Below, in pieces: positions 18,915 to 27,811 of a stretch of 61,195 nucleotides of DNA (positions are counted from its first letter, which is position 1; each line of letters begins with the position of its first letter). The DNA comes from an uncultured Bacilli bacterium. GTDB lineage: Bacteria; Bacillota_I; Bacilli_A; RF39; UBA660. Made by a program: the position numbers and the translations under genes. A model generated the notes under the pieces. That model was given only the letters and a program-made list of their open reading frames with translations. It ran no database searches and was not told where the DNA came from. Location of the stretch: assembly GCA_934096075.1 (NCBI GenBank), contig CAKOLN010000008.1:1-61195 (forward strand), written 5' to 3'.

Positions 18915-19025
18915 ATTTTAATAAATACTATTAGAATTTAAAATAATAATTGATACCTAATAAAAGAACACTAAAAAATGTAAATAAAACATAACAATAC
19001 TAATAACAAGTACCAAGAAAGATAT

Positions 19026-19086
19026 TAGATTTTACCATATAGGCATTAAAATGTTTGACTAGAAGGCTTATTTATGGTAAAATCTA
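19026..19086. repeat. Perfect 14-bp inverted repeat around rplU promoter
   Basis: TAGATTTTACCATA (19026-19039) and its exact reverse complement (19073-19086) flank 33 bp containing the -35 TTGACT. The -10 TAAAAT is inside the right arm. Confidence 0.7.
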
Positions 19087-19180
19087 TTTGTTTGTAGAAA
19101 TCTTTCTCTACAACCGCTCAGAAAAGGTCTTAAAAAGTTTAACTTACCTTAAAGGCGAGTCTTATTGAAGGAGGAATAAA
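19055..19180 (+). promoter_or_regulatory. rplU promoter and L21-type leader
   Basis: -35 TTGACT (19055-19060), 17-bp spacer, -10 TAAAAT (19078-19083). About 90 nt of untranslated leader follow before rplU. Such leaders are bound by L21 or other factors in Firmicutes; the specific fold was not modelled. Confidence 0.6.
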
Positions 19181-19486
19181 ATGAAAGCTATTATAGTAAC
19201 AGGTGGAAAACAATATTTAGTAACTGAAGGTACTGAACTTTATGTTGAAAAATTAGATAATGAAGTTAATACTGATGTTGTTTTTGATCAGGTTTTATAT
19301 GTAGATGGTAAAGTAGGTAATCCAACAGTTAAAGGTGCTAAAGTTACTGCTACTGTATTAAAACATGGTAAACAAAAGAAGATTAGAGTATTTAAATACA
19401 AAAATAAAACTAAATCTTCAAGAATCGTTCATGGTCATAGACAACCATATACTAAAATTGTTATTAAATCAATTGAAGTGAAGTAG
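19181..19486 (+). CDS. rplU: 50S ribosomal protein L21
   Basis: 101 aa, full family length, beginning MKAIIVTGGKQYLV and containing KYKNKTKSSRIVHGHRQPYT, the rRNA-binding loop. It is first in the rplU-prp-rpmA operon, preceded by GAAGGAGGAA. Confidence 0.97.
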   Translation: MKAIIVTGGKQYLVTEGTELYVEKLDNEVNTDVVFDQVLYVDGKVGNPTVKGAKVTATVLKHGKQKKIRVFKYKNKTKSSRIVHGHRQPYTKIVIKSIEVK

Positions 19487-19487
19487 T

Positions 19488-19796
19488 ATGATTAAAATTA
19501 CTATTAAAAAAAATGATAATTTTATTGAAGAAATAAGAATTCATGGACATGCTAAGTATGACGAATATGGGAAAGATATAGTATGTGCAGGAGTAAGTAG
19601 TGCTCTTATTACAACAGTTAATGCTTGCTTAATATTTGATAATGAATCATTAGAATACAATGAAAAAAATAATTTCTATTTAAAAAATATTAAACAAGAT
19701 GAAATAACTAATAAATTATTAGAAAATTTAGTTAATGTCTTTAAAAGTATTGAGAGTAAGTACAAAGAAAACATTATAGTTAAGGAGGAACATTAG
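19488..19796 (+). CDS. prp: Ribosomal-processing cysteine protease Prp
   Basis: 102 aa. The conserved pair GHA (His21) and IVCAGVS (Cys33) form the catalytic dyad. Prp cuts the N-terminal extension from L27, and the substrate gene follows with no gap. It starts 1 bp after rplU. Confidence 0.93.
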   Translation: MIKITIKKNDNFIEEIRIHGHAKYDEYGKDIVCAGVSSALITTVNACLIFDNESLEYNEKNNFYLKNIKQDEITNKLLENLVNVFKSIESKYKENIIVKEEH

Positions 19797-20084
19797 ATGA
19801 AATTTATGATTATAGATTTACAATTATTTGCATCTAAAAAGGGTGTTGGTTCTACTAAGAATGGTAGAGACTCAGCTGGTCGTAGATTAGGTGCTAAAAA
19901 AGCTGATGGTGAATTTGCTAATGCTGGTAATATTATCTATCGTCAAAGAGGAACTAGAATTTATCCAGGTGTAAATGTTGGAATGGGTAAAGATCATACT
20001 TTATTTGCTTTAGTTGATGGAGTAGTTAAGTATGAAAGAAAAGGAAAAGATAAAAAACAAGCTAGTGTATATCCAGTAAAGTAA
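19797..20084 (+). CDS. rpmA: 50S ribosomal protein L27 with cleavable N-terminus
   Basis: 95 aa. The Firmicute-type extension ends in LQLFASKKG, with cleavage expected between Phe11 and Ala12 by Prp. The remainder is canonical L27. The presence of both the site and the protease supports a functional processing pathway. The ribosome site AAGGAGGAAC lies at the end of prp. Confidence 0.96.
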   Translation: MKFMIIDLQLFASKKGVGSTKNGRDSAGRRLGAKKADGEFANAGNIIYRQRGTRIYPGVNVGMGKDHTLFALVDGVVKYERKGKDKKQASVYPVK

Positions 20085-20093
20085 TTATCTAGA

Positions 20094-20122
20094 TAGACAA
20101 GTATTGTGTTTTATGATAAAAT
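20094..20122 (+). promoter_or_regulatory. Promoter of tandem-repeat RNA
   Basis: -35 TAGACA (20094-20099), 17-bp spacer, -10 TAAAAT (20117-20122). Transcription is expected to start near 20129. Confidence 0.7.
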
Positions 20123-20170
20123 GTAAATGTATTTAGAACGTAATATTTCTAAGTACATTTAATACATTAT

Positions 20171-20368
20171 AAATGTTAATCGCTTCTGGATGGTGTGAGC
20201 AATAAATGATTCCAGTCGAGAAATGTTAATCGCTTCTGGGTGGTGCGAGCAATAAATGATCCCAGTTGTAAATGTTAGTCGCTTCTAGGTGGTGCGAGCA
20301 ATAAATGATCCTAGTCGAGAAATGTTAGTCGCTTCTGGATGGTGCGAGCAATAAATGATTCCAGTTGT
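20171..20368 (+). repeat. Four ~50-bp direct repeats
   Basis: Each unit starts AAATGTTA and contains CGCTTCT, GGTG and GAGCAATAAATGAT. Units alternate between the endings TCGAG and TTGT. Confidence 0.95.
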
Positions 20369-20375
20369 AAATGAT

Positions 20376-20406
20376 TAAACTCCATATTGTTTGGAGTTTA
20401 TTTTTT
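20376..20406 (+). terminator. Terminator after the antitoxin-like RNA
   Basis: TAAACTCC (20376-20383) pairs with GGAGTTTA (20393-20400), followed by six T. Confidence 0.9.
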
Positions 20407-20427
20407 AAAAATGAAACAAACAAATGA

Positions 20428-20456
20428 TTGACTTAATGATTTTGATATAGTACAAT
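20428..20456 (+). promoter_or_regulatory. Promoter of toxin-like/VbhA/Fic operon
   Basis: -35 TTGACT (20428-20433), 17-bp spacer, -10 TACAAT (20451-20456), independent of the RNA promoter upstream. Confidence 0.7.
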
Positions 20457-20501
20457 GAATATGTGAAGAAAATTTTGTTAAACATGTAGGAGGTGTTGAA
20501 C

Positions 20502-20807
20502 ATGAAAATAATAACAGGATATTTATATCACATTAAAGATGACTTTTTTGATAAACTTAAGAATTATGGATTAATGATAAATCATGAAAATGGACATTCT
20601 AGACCATCGTATAAAAGAATCGATGGTAGAAATCAAGTGATATTGATTCAAAATGCATTTCCAACAATTGCTACATCTGTATGTGATGAGATATTAGATA
20701 ATTTCAAATATACATTGTCTCTAAAAGAGGATGGATTAAATCTTTTCTTTACTGATGTAGATAAAATTATGGATGTTATAAATAATGAAATTAAAATGGG
20801 AGTATAG
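20502..20807 (+). CDS. Shortened CptN/ToxN-like type III toxin homologue
   Basis: 101 aa. The N-terminus GYLYHIKDDFFDKL, the segment ENGHSRPSY and the later QVILIQNAFPT and LFFTDVDKI match, from memory, landmarks of CptN-type endoRNase toxins (about 150-170 aa). Compared with that pattern, a central stretch after RPSY and a shorter one after AFPT appear to be missing. The protein is therefore either a decayed toxin or a minimal form. AGGAGG precedes the ATG. It follows the pseudoknot-repeat RNA and its terminator, the order expected for a type III system. Confidence 0.6.
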   Translation: MKIITGYLYHIKDDFFDKLKNYGLMINHENGHSRPSYKRIDGRNQVILIQNAFPTIATSVCDEILDNFKYTLSLKEDGLNLFFTDVDKIMDVINNEIKMGV

Positions 20808-20809
20808 AA

Positions 20810-20983
20810 ATGAATAAAGAAAATAAAGAACTATGGGAAAGTGCTATAGGAATAAATGAAAGCGATGGTGTTGAACCATCTGAAAAATTAAAGGAATTAA
20901 TTAACATGAATATTAAAGGACAAATAACTACAGACGAAATGATTGAAAGGTTAAAGGAATATTATGAAGAAGAAAACAACTAA
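20810..20983 (+). CDS. VbhA-like antitoxin of Fic
   Basis: 57 aa, mostly helical. SAIGINESDGVEPSEKL followed by IKGQITTDEMIERL matches the arrangement of VbhA antitoxins, where an (S/T)xxxE(G/N)-like inhibitory helix precedes a short GxIT.DE helix. The inhibitory motif is imperfect here. It starts 2 bp after the toxin-like gene and overlaps fic by 20 bp, the usual antitoxin-first order. Confidence 0.7.
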   Translation: MNKENKELWESAIGINESDGVEPSEKLKELINMNIKGQITTDEMIERLKEYYEEENN

Positions 20984-21617
20984 GTATTTGTATGATGATG
21001 GAACTTTAATAAATAAACTAAATATTCATGATCCTGAGAAGTTAAAACAGGCAGAAAGTGATATTGTTACAGTTAGAATTCATGAAGTAATAAAAGGTGG
21101 TTATTTTGAACCTTCGGAAGAATATTTAAAAGAATTACACAAATATTTATTTAGTGATGTTTATCCATTCGCAGGACAATATAGAGATATACAAATATAT
21201 AAAGAAGAACAAATATTAGCGAGGTTGTCTATAGAATATGCTCATCCAGATGAGATTGACTTCAAAATAAGAGCATTATTAGAATTAATAAATGAAACTA
21301 GTTTTAATGATTTAGATCAAGAAGAAAAGTTAAATTATATAACTAATGTTGTTGTGTCACTATGGCAAATTCATCCATTTAGAGAAGGCAATACTAGAAC
21401 AACATTACTTTATATGAGGCAATTACTTAAAAGTTATGGATTATCATTCAATGAATACTTTTTTAAACCAAAAGGTAATTTTGAATACACAAGAAATGCT
21501 CTAGTGGCAGCTTGCTTTGAGTCAGAAATTTATGATAAACAGAGAAATTATACATATATTAAAAGAGTTATTGGAGATATATTAGAAAGTTCTACATATG
21601 AAAAAAAGTTAAAATAA
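20964..21617 (+). CDS. fic: Fic-family protein (probable AMPylase toxin)
   Basis: 217 aa with the Fic motif HPFREGNTRT at 137-146 and the upstream flap region (YPFAGQYRDIQIYK). The catalytic His137, Glu141, Gly, Asn and first Arg are present. The usual Gly after Asn is Thr and the final Arg of HxFx(D/E)GNxRxxR is Leu, so it belongs to a divergent subgroup. Fic enzymes usually transfer AMP to target proteins; the target is unknown. Confidence 0.85.
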   Translation: MKKKTTKYLYDDGTLINKLNIHDPEKLKQAESDIVTVRIHEVIKGGYFEPSEEYLKELHKYLFSDVYPFAGQYRDIQIYKEEQILARLSIEYAHPDEIDFKIRALLELINETSFNDLDQEEKLNYITNVVVSLWQIHPFREGNTRTTLLYMRQLLKSYGLSFNEYFFKPKGNFEYTRNALVAACFESEIYDKQRNYTYIKRVIGDILESSTYEKKLK

Positions 21618-21629
21618 GAAGGTGAAAAA

Positions 21630-23963
21630 ATGAATTATAAATTAGAAGATAATTCTATTTTAATAGTGGATAATAAAAATAAGAATAAAATAATTTCAAA
21701 ATACAGGAATGAATTAAAAAAAGTTAAAATTATAACATTTAATGAATTTAAAAATAAATATACATTTTCTTATGATAATAGAACTATATATTATATGATG
21801 AAAAAATATGGATATAAATATGAAGTGTGTTTAGTTTATTTGGATAATCTGTATTATATAAATAATAAAAACTATTCTAATAATAAGTTACAATTTCTTA
21901 AAAACCTTAAAGATGAATTAGATGAACAAAAACTATTAATTTATAATAACTTATTTAAAAGATTCATTTGTTCTAAGAAGATTTATGTTTATACAAATAA
22001 AACTGTAAGTAAGTTTTATAAAAATTTATTTAATGAGTTAGATGTTACTTATATAAAAAGTGAAGAAATAGGAAATAGAAACTTTGATATATATGAATTT
22101 AATGATATGAATAGTGAAATTAATTTTGTAGCAAGACAAATAACAACTCTTATTAAATCCGGTGTTAATATCAATAAAATTAAGTTAATGAATGTTAAAG
22201 AAGAATATAATTATACAATAAACAAAATATTTAAGTTTTATAATATACCTATATATTTTAAAAATACTAATTCTTTATATAGTACAAGTATAGGTAAATA
22301 TTTTTTAGATAATTTATCTAGTGATAAAAAGATATCTATAGAAAAAGTTACATCTAAATTTAAAAATAATATTGATGAAATAAACCTTCTAATTAAGGTA
22401 TTAAATAACTATACTTGGTGTGATAATTTAATGGATGTAAAAGAATTACTAGTGAATGATTTAAAAAATACATTTGTTATAGAAAAAAGATTAAAAAACG
22501 AAATAGAAATTATTGATTTGGATGAACTTGTTGATGAAGAAGAATATGTATTTTTAATAGGATTTAACCAAGGTATAATACCTAAATTATATAAGGATGA
22601 AGAATATATTACAGATAATATAAAAAATGAAATAGATGTTGAAACTACTTTAGAAAAAAATAATATAAGTAAAAATGATACTCTTGAACTTATAAATAAG
22701 ATAAAAAATATATTTATAACTTATAAGACACATAATGGTTCTTTAAGTTATTCTATTTCTAATATAAGTGAAGAAATGAACTATAATTTAATTAAAGATT
22801 ATAAAGATGAATATAATATGTCTAATTTATACAACAAAATATTACTTAGTAATTATTTAGATGTGTATTCGAAATATGGAGAAATAAGTGAATGTTTACC
22901 ATTACTGTTGAATAACTATAACGATATAAATTATTTAGCATATGATAATACCTTTAAAGGAGTAGATAAAAACAAATTAGAAACTAAGTTATCACTTTCT
23001 TACAGTTCAATTGATAATTATTATAGATGCTCATTCAGATATTATGTTGAAAATATATTAAAATTAAGCATATATGAAGAAACATTTATGACTTTTGTAG
23101 GTAAGTTATATCATTATATATTATCAATTATGGATGAAGAAGATTTTGATTTACATTATTCTTACAAAAATTATATTGAAATGTCTAATAAAGATTTTAG
23201 TGAAAAAGAAAGATTCTTTTTAGACAAACTAGAAGGGGAATTAGAGTTTGTAATTAAAACTATAAAAGAACAACTAACCTTTACTAAATTAAGTGAATCT
23301 AAAAAAGAAAACAGAATAACTATTAATAAAAATGAAGATTTAACATTTGTAGGTATAGTTGATAAGATTATGTATGAAAAAGTACTTAATAAAACAGTAA
23401 TAGAAATTATTGATTACAAAACTGGTAACCCTGAAATTAATTTAAATAATTTAGTTTATGGAATAGGAATGCAATTACCAATATATATTTATTTAGTAAG
23501 CAAAAGTAATGATTTTAAAAATATAAAAATCGGTGGATTTTATTTACAAAAAGTACTTCAAACTGTTATTAATAAAGATCAAAATAATAGTTACGAAACA
23601 TTAAAAAGAAATAATTTAAAATTACAAGGTTATTCAAATAGTGATACATCAATATTAGAATTAGTTGATTCTAGTTATAATGATAGTAAAGTAATCAAAG
23701 GATTAAGAACATCTAGTAAAGGTTTTTATGCTTATTCTAAAGTACTTAATGATGAACAAATTAATTTTATTATTGATACAGTAGATAATAAAATAGATGA
23801 AGCATATATAAAAATTAAAAATGGTGAATTTGATATCAATCCAAAAAGAATAGGTGGAATAAATAAAGGTTGTGAATTTTGTAAATATAAAGATTTATGT
23901 TTTATGAAAGAAAATGATATAGTTAATTTAAAAGAAGTTAAGTTTGGAGGTGAAGATGAATGA
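21630..23963 (+). CDS. addB: AddB subunit of helicase-nuclease
   Basis: 777 aa, shorter than Bacillus AddB. No Walker A is seen at the N-terminus. The PD-(D/E)XK nuclease core is EIIDYKTG near 594. The iron-sulphur cysteines are the one in YRCSFRYY (about 466) and the late CEFCKYKDLC. With AddA it forms the Chi-recognising end-resection enzyme of Firmicutes. Its end overlaps the addA start by 4 bp. GAAGGTG precedes the ATG. Confidence 0.88.
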   Translation: MNYKLEDNSILIVDNKNKNKIISKYRNELKKVKIITFNEFKNKYTFSYDNRTIYYMMKKYGYKYEVCLVYLDNLYYINNKNYSNNKLQFLKNLKDELDEQKLLIYNNLFKRFICSKKIYVYTNKTVSKFYKNLFNELDVTYIKSEEIGNRNFDIYEFNDMNSEINFVARQITTLIKSGVNINKIKLMNVKEEYNYTINKIFKFYNIPIYFKNTNSLYSTSIGKYFLDNLSSDKKISIEKVTSKFKNNIDEINLLIKVLNNYTWCDNLMDVKELLVNDLKNTFVIEKRLKNEIEIIDLDELVDEEEYVFLIGFNQGIIPKLYKDEEYITDNIKNEIDVETTLEKNNISKNDTLELINKIKNIFITYKTHNGSLSYSISNISEEMNYNLIKDYKDEYNMSNLYNKILLSNYLDVYSKYGEISECLPLLLNNYNDINYLAYDNTFKGVDKNKLETKLSLSYSSIDNYYRCSFRYYVENILKLSIYEETFMTFVGKLYHYILSIMDEEDFDLHYSYKNYIEMSNKDFSEKERFFLDKLEGELEFVIKTIKEQLTFTKLSESKKENRITINKNEDLTFVGIVDKIMYEKVLNKTVIEIIDYKTGNPEINLNNLVYGIGMQLPIYIYLVSKSNDFKNIKIGGFYLQKVLQTVINKDQNNSYETLKRNNLKLQGYSNSDTSILELVDSSYNDSKVIKGLRTSSKGFYAYSKVLNDEQINFIIDTVDNKIDEAYIKIKNGEFDINPKRIGGINKGCEFCKYKDLCFMKENDIVNLKEVKFGGEDE

Positions 23964-26900
23964 TACCTACAAAACCAGTTGATGCAATATGGACAGATGA
24001 ACAATGGCAAGCCATATATGATAAAGGACATAATATAATCGTTAGTGCTGGTGCTGGAAGTGGAAAGACTGCAGTATTAAGTGAAAGAGTACTTGAAAAT
24101 TTAAAAAGCGGTATGAGTATAAAAGAAATACTAATATTAACTTTTACTAAAGCAGCCAGTGAAGAAATGAAAGAAAGAATTAGAAAAAAGATAAAAAAAG
24201 AGCCGTCTCTATCTAAAGAACTTGAATTAATAGATGAAGCCTATATTACAACATTTGATAGTTTTGCATTATCTATTGTGAAAAAATATCATTATATACT
24301 TAATATAAGTCCAAATATAAGTATAATTGAAGAATCTATAATCAAAATTAAAAAGAAAGAAATATTAGTTAGTATTTTTGATGAATATTATAAAAATAAA
24401 AATCACAAATTTTTAAAATTAATAAACGACTTTTGTGCTAAAGATGATAAAGAAATATTGGATAGTATATTGAGTATTTATTCAAAAATAGAAATGAAAA
24501 CTAATAGAATAGAATATTTAGATAACTATATAAATAAATATTTTGATAAAGATTTTATTAATAAAAGTATTAATGAATATGAAAAGTTAATAAAAGAAAA
24601 ATTTAAAGAAATCAAGTTTATAATTGAAGAACTATCATACTATATGGATGAAGATTATATTATTAAATTAAAATCTAGTTTTGAAAATTTACTTAATTCT
24701 ACTACTTATGATGAAATATTTAGCAATCTTGGTGTAGTTATTCCAAGACTTCCAATGAATACCGAAGATGAGGTAAAAGAAAAGAAAGAAAAACTTAATA
24801 ATGTTCTTAAGGAAGCAAAATCATTATGTACATATATGAATACAAATGAAATATATGATTCTATACTTTTAACAAAAGATTATAAAGAAATTATTATAGA
24901 AATAATAAAAGAATTAGATAATAAAATAATGAAATATAAATATGATAATGATATTTATGAATTTACTGATGTGGCTAATCTTGCAATTAAATTAGTAAGT
25001 GAGAATAATTCAGTTAGGGACGAGTTAAAATATTCATTTAAAGAAATAATGATAGATGAATATCAAGACACTAATGATTTACAAGAAACGTTAATGAATC
25101 TTATTGGTAATAATAATATCTATATGGTTGGTGATATAAAACAGTCAATATATAGATTTAGAAATGCAAATCCAGATATATTTAAAACTAAGTATAATGA
25201 TTATAGTAAACATAATGGTGGAGAAAAAATAGATTTAAATAAAAACTTTAGATCAAGGGAAGAAGTCTTAAATAACATAAATTTATTATTTAATAAAGTC
25301 ATGGATGAAGACATAGGTGGAGCTGATTACATAACTAGTCATCAAATGATATTTGGTAATAAAAGTTATATTAATAAAGGCAAAACTAATCAAAACTATG
25401 ATTTTGAATTTTATAGTTATAATTACGATAAACAAAGTGATTATAATAAAGATGAATTAGAAGCATTTTTAATAGCAAAAGATATAAAAGATAAAATAAA
25501 TAATAATTATCAAATATTTGATAAAGATACAGGTATATTAAGAAATTCTACTTATAGTGATTTTGTTATACTTATGGATAGAACAGCTTGTTTTGATTTA
25601 TATAAAAGAATATTTTTATATCTTGGTATACCCTTAGAATTATATAAAGATGAAACGATGAATAATGATCAAGATATAATCGTATTAAATAATTTGATTA
25701 AACTTATTATTAAAACTAATAATAAAATTTATGATAAAGAACTAGAGTATTTATTTACAAGTGTGATGAGAAGTTTCTTAATAAATTCGAATGATGAAGA
25801 AATATTTGACTATATTAAAAATAAAAAAATATATGAGAGTAAATTATATAACAAATGTAAAAGTATTGAACTAAATAATAAATCTAGTTTTGTTATATTA
25901 AATGAAATTATTGATAAGTTTAATTTTTATGAAAAGTTAATTACAATAGGTAATGTTAATGCATCAAGTGTTAAATTGGAAAAACTAATTACTAGTGCCA
26001 AATCCATGAGTAATTTAGGATATGATATAAATGAGTTTTCAATTTATTTAGATAGTTTAATAAAAGAAAATATTGATATTAAATATACAGAACATCAAAC
26101 TGTAAATAACTCAGTTAAAATTATGACTATACATAAATCTAAGGGATTAGAATACCCTATATGTTATTTTTCAGGACTATATAAATCATTTAATGTGATG
26201 GATATAAAAGAGAAGTTTACTTTTAGTAATAAATATGGAATATTGACACCTTATTTTGATGAGGGCGTAGGAGAAACCATTTATAAACCTTTATTAAAAT
26301 ATGATTATTTAAAAGAAGAAATAAGCGAAAAGATAAGATTGTTTTATGTAGCACTCACTAGAGCTAAAGAAAAAATGATATTATTAATTCCTTATAAAGA
26401 TATTTTATCTAATGAAGGTAGTGGTGTTATAGATTCGTTAATAAGAAGTAAATATAATTCATTACTTGATATTATAAATAGTGTTATTCCAAATATAAAA
26501 AAATATATTACTATGGTAAATCCATATGAAATAGTTACTAAGGATTATAACTTATTAATCAAAAAAGATTATAAAAGTAATATACCTTTACTTGATAAAA
26601 AAATAAAGGTAGAAGAATTAAACATTTTAAATGAAGAAGTGTTGACAGAACATTATTCAAAGACACTTAATAATCTAATTACTAAAGAAGAAAAAAAATC
26701 AATGGATTTTGGTATTGAATTTCATGAGACTTTGGAATATTTTGATTTAAAAACTAAAGACTATAGTTTAATAACTAATGAATTTATTAAAAATAAAGTT
26801 ATTAGGTTTTCGAACCTTGAAATATTTAATAATATAAATGATGCAGATATATACCATGAATATGAATTTATATATAATTTAGATAATAAAAATTATCATG

Positions 26901-27088
26901 GAATTATTGATCTTATGATAGAATATAGTGATCATATAGATATAATAGATTATAAATTAAAAGATATTACTGATATACATTATATTGATCAATTAAAAGG
27001 ATATAAAACATATATAGAAAGCATAAATAATAAAGAAGTAAATATTTATTTATATTCAATATTGGATGAAACTCTAAAAAAGATGTAA
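23960..27088 (+). CDS. addA: AddA helicase-nuclease subunit
   Basis: 1042 aa UvrD-like helicase. Walker A AGAGSGKT is at 30-37, Walker B IDEYQDTN is near 363, then GDIKQSIYRFR and MTIHKSKGLEYP, followed by FYVALTRAKE. The C-terminal nuclease has IDYKLKD near 996. It acts with AddB in double-strand break resection and is translationally coupled through ATGA. Confidence 0.94.
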   Translation: MIPTKPVDAIWTDEQWQAIYDKGHNIIVSAGAGSGKTAVLSERVLENLKSGMSIKEILILTFTKAASEEMKERIRKKIKKEPSLSKELELIDEAYITTFDSFALSIVKKYHYILNISPNISIIEESIIKIKKKEILVSIFDEYYKNKNHKFLKLINDFCAKDDKEILDSILSIYSKIEMKTNRIEYLDNYINKYFDKDFINKSINEYEKLIKEKFKEIKFIIEELSYYMDEDYIIKLKSSFENLLNSTTYDEIFSNLGVVIPRLPMNTEDEVKEKKEKLNNVLKEAKSLCTYMNTNEIYDSILLTKDYKEIIIEIIKELDNKIMKYKYDNDIYEFTDVANLAIKLVSENNSVRDELKYSFKEIMIDEYQDTNDLQETLMNLIGNNNIYMVGDIKQSIYRFRNANPDIFKTKYNDYSKHNGGEKIDLNKNFRSREEVLNNINLLFNKVMDEDIGGADYITSHQMIFGNKSYINKGKTNQNYDFEFYSYNYDKQSDYNKDELEAFLIAKDIKDKINNNYQIFDKDTGILRNSTYSDFVILMDRTACFDLYKRIFLYLGIPLELYKDETMNNDQDIIVLNNLIKLIIKTNNKIYDKELEYLFTSVMRSFLINSNDEEIFDYIKNKKIYESKLYNKCKSIELNNKSSFVILNEIIDKFNFYEKLITIGNVNASSVKLEKLITSAKSMSNLGYDINEFSIYLDSLIKENIDIKYTEHQTVNNSVKIMTIHKSKGLEYPICYFSGLYKSFNVMDIKEKFTFSNKYGILTPYFDEGVGETIYKPLLKYDYLKEEISEKIRLFYVALTRAKEKMILLIPYKDILSNEGSGVIDSLIRSKYNSLLDIINSVIPNIKKYITMVNPYEIVTKDYNLLIKKDYKSNIPLLDKKIKVEELNILNEEVLTEHYSKTLNNLITKEEKKSMDFGIEFHETLEYFDLKTKDYSLITNEFIKNKVIRFSNLEIFNNINDADIYHEYEFIYNLDNKNYHGIIDLMIEYSDHIDIIDYKLKDITDIHYIDQLKGYKTYIESINNKEVNIYLYSILDETLKKM

Positions 27089-27138
27089 ATTAAAGGATTT
27101 AAAATTAAGTATGTGTTATAATGAATACGGAGGCTGAT

Positions 27139-27807
27139 ATGTATAAGATAAATGAAATGTATGATTTAACGCATACTAAAGCAGAAGAGTATTTAAAAAA
27201 ATACGAATACCCTTGGGAAGCTTTAAGTGAAATTAAAAACATAATTATAGAGATTGGTAAAAATCTTGATAGAAATGAATATAAAGAAATAAAAGAGAAC
27301 GTATGGGTTCACAAAAGTGCAAAAATATTTAGTAGTGCCTATATTGATTCACCTTGCATAATTGATGCAGAAACAGAAGTTAGACATTGCGCTTTTATAA
27401 GGGGCTCAGCTCTTATCGGTAAGAACTGCGTAATAGGTAATTCAACTGAACTTAAAAATGTTATAATTTTTGATAATGTTCAAGTACCACATTATAACTA
27501 TGTTGGTGATTCTATATTAGGATATAAGTCACACATGGGTGCTGGATCTATAACTAGTAACGTTAAAAGCGATAAAACCTTAGTTACAATAAAAGACAGT
27601 TTTAATAATATTACTTTGGAAAGTGGTATTAAAAAAGTTGGTGCGATGTTAGGAGATTATGTAGAAATTGGTTGCAATAGTGTTTTGAATCCAGGAACGG
27701 TAATTGGAAGAAACACAAGTGTGTATCCGCTTTCTTCAGTAAGAGGCGTAATACCTGAAAATAGTATATATAAAAATAAAGATAATGTAGTTAAGAAGGA
27801 GATTTAA
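27139..27807 (+). CDS. Left-handed beta-helix (GlmU-C-like) protein
   Basis: 222 aa. Hexapeptide-repeat strands (AYIDSPCIIDAETEV, SALIGKNCVIGNS, GDYVEIGCNSVLNPGTVIG) form an acyltransferase-type beta-helix like the C-terminal half of GlmU. No nucleotidyltransferase domain is present. Position directly before glmM suggests UDP-GlcNAc synthesis. The ATG at 27139 has CGGAGG upstream, while the ATG at 27121 lies within an extended -10 (TGTTATAAT). Confidence 0.8.
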   Translation: MYKINEMYDLTHTKAEEYLKKYEYPWEALSEIKNIIIEIGKNLDRNEYKEIKENVWVHKSAKIFSSAYIDSPCIIDAETEVRHCAFIRGSALIGKNCVIGNSTELKNVIIFDNVQVPHYNYVGDSILGYKSHMGAGSITSNVKSDKTLVTIKDSFNNITLESGIKKVGAMLGDYVEIGCNSVLNPGTVIGRNTSVYPLSSVRGVIPENSIYKNKDNVVKKEI

Positions 27808-27811
27808 TAAT

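Larger units (their letters stand above)
20129..20406 (+). ncRNA. Type III antitoxin-like RNA: four tandem pseudoknot repeats
   Basis: After a hairpin (20125-20160) come four repeats of 50, 49, 50 and 49 nt: 20171-20220, 20221-20269, 20270-20319 and 20320-20368. In each, TCGC pairs with GYGA. The loop between holds five bases that pair with a downstream 5-mer, forming an H-type pseudoknot. The second stem covaries: CTGGA/TCCAG, CTGGG/CCCAG, CTAGG/CCTAG, CTGGA/TCCAG. Tandem pseudoknots upstream of a toxin gene with a terminator between are the hallmark of type III toxin-antitoxin RNAs (ToxI, CptI, TenpI). Repeat length is somewhat longer than the known families. Confidence 0.8.

Noticed and set aside
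19026..19086. Proven invertible promoter
   Set aside because: Only the repeat is visible; no recombinase gene is in the window and both genes downstream are essential. It is kept as an observation, not called as invertible.
20171..20368. CRISPR array
   Set aside because: The four units are continuous direct repeats without unique spacers and carry paired covarying stems; no cas genes are nearby.
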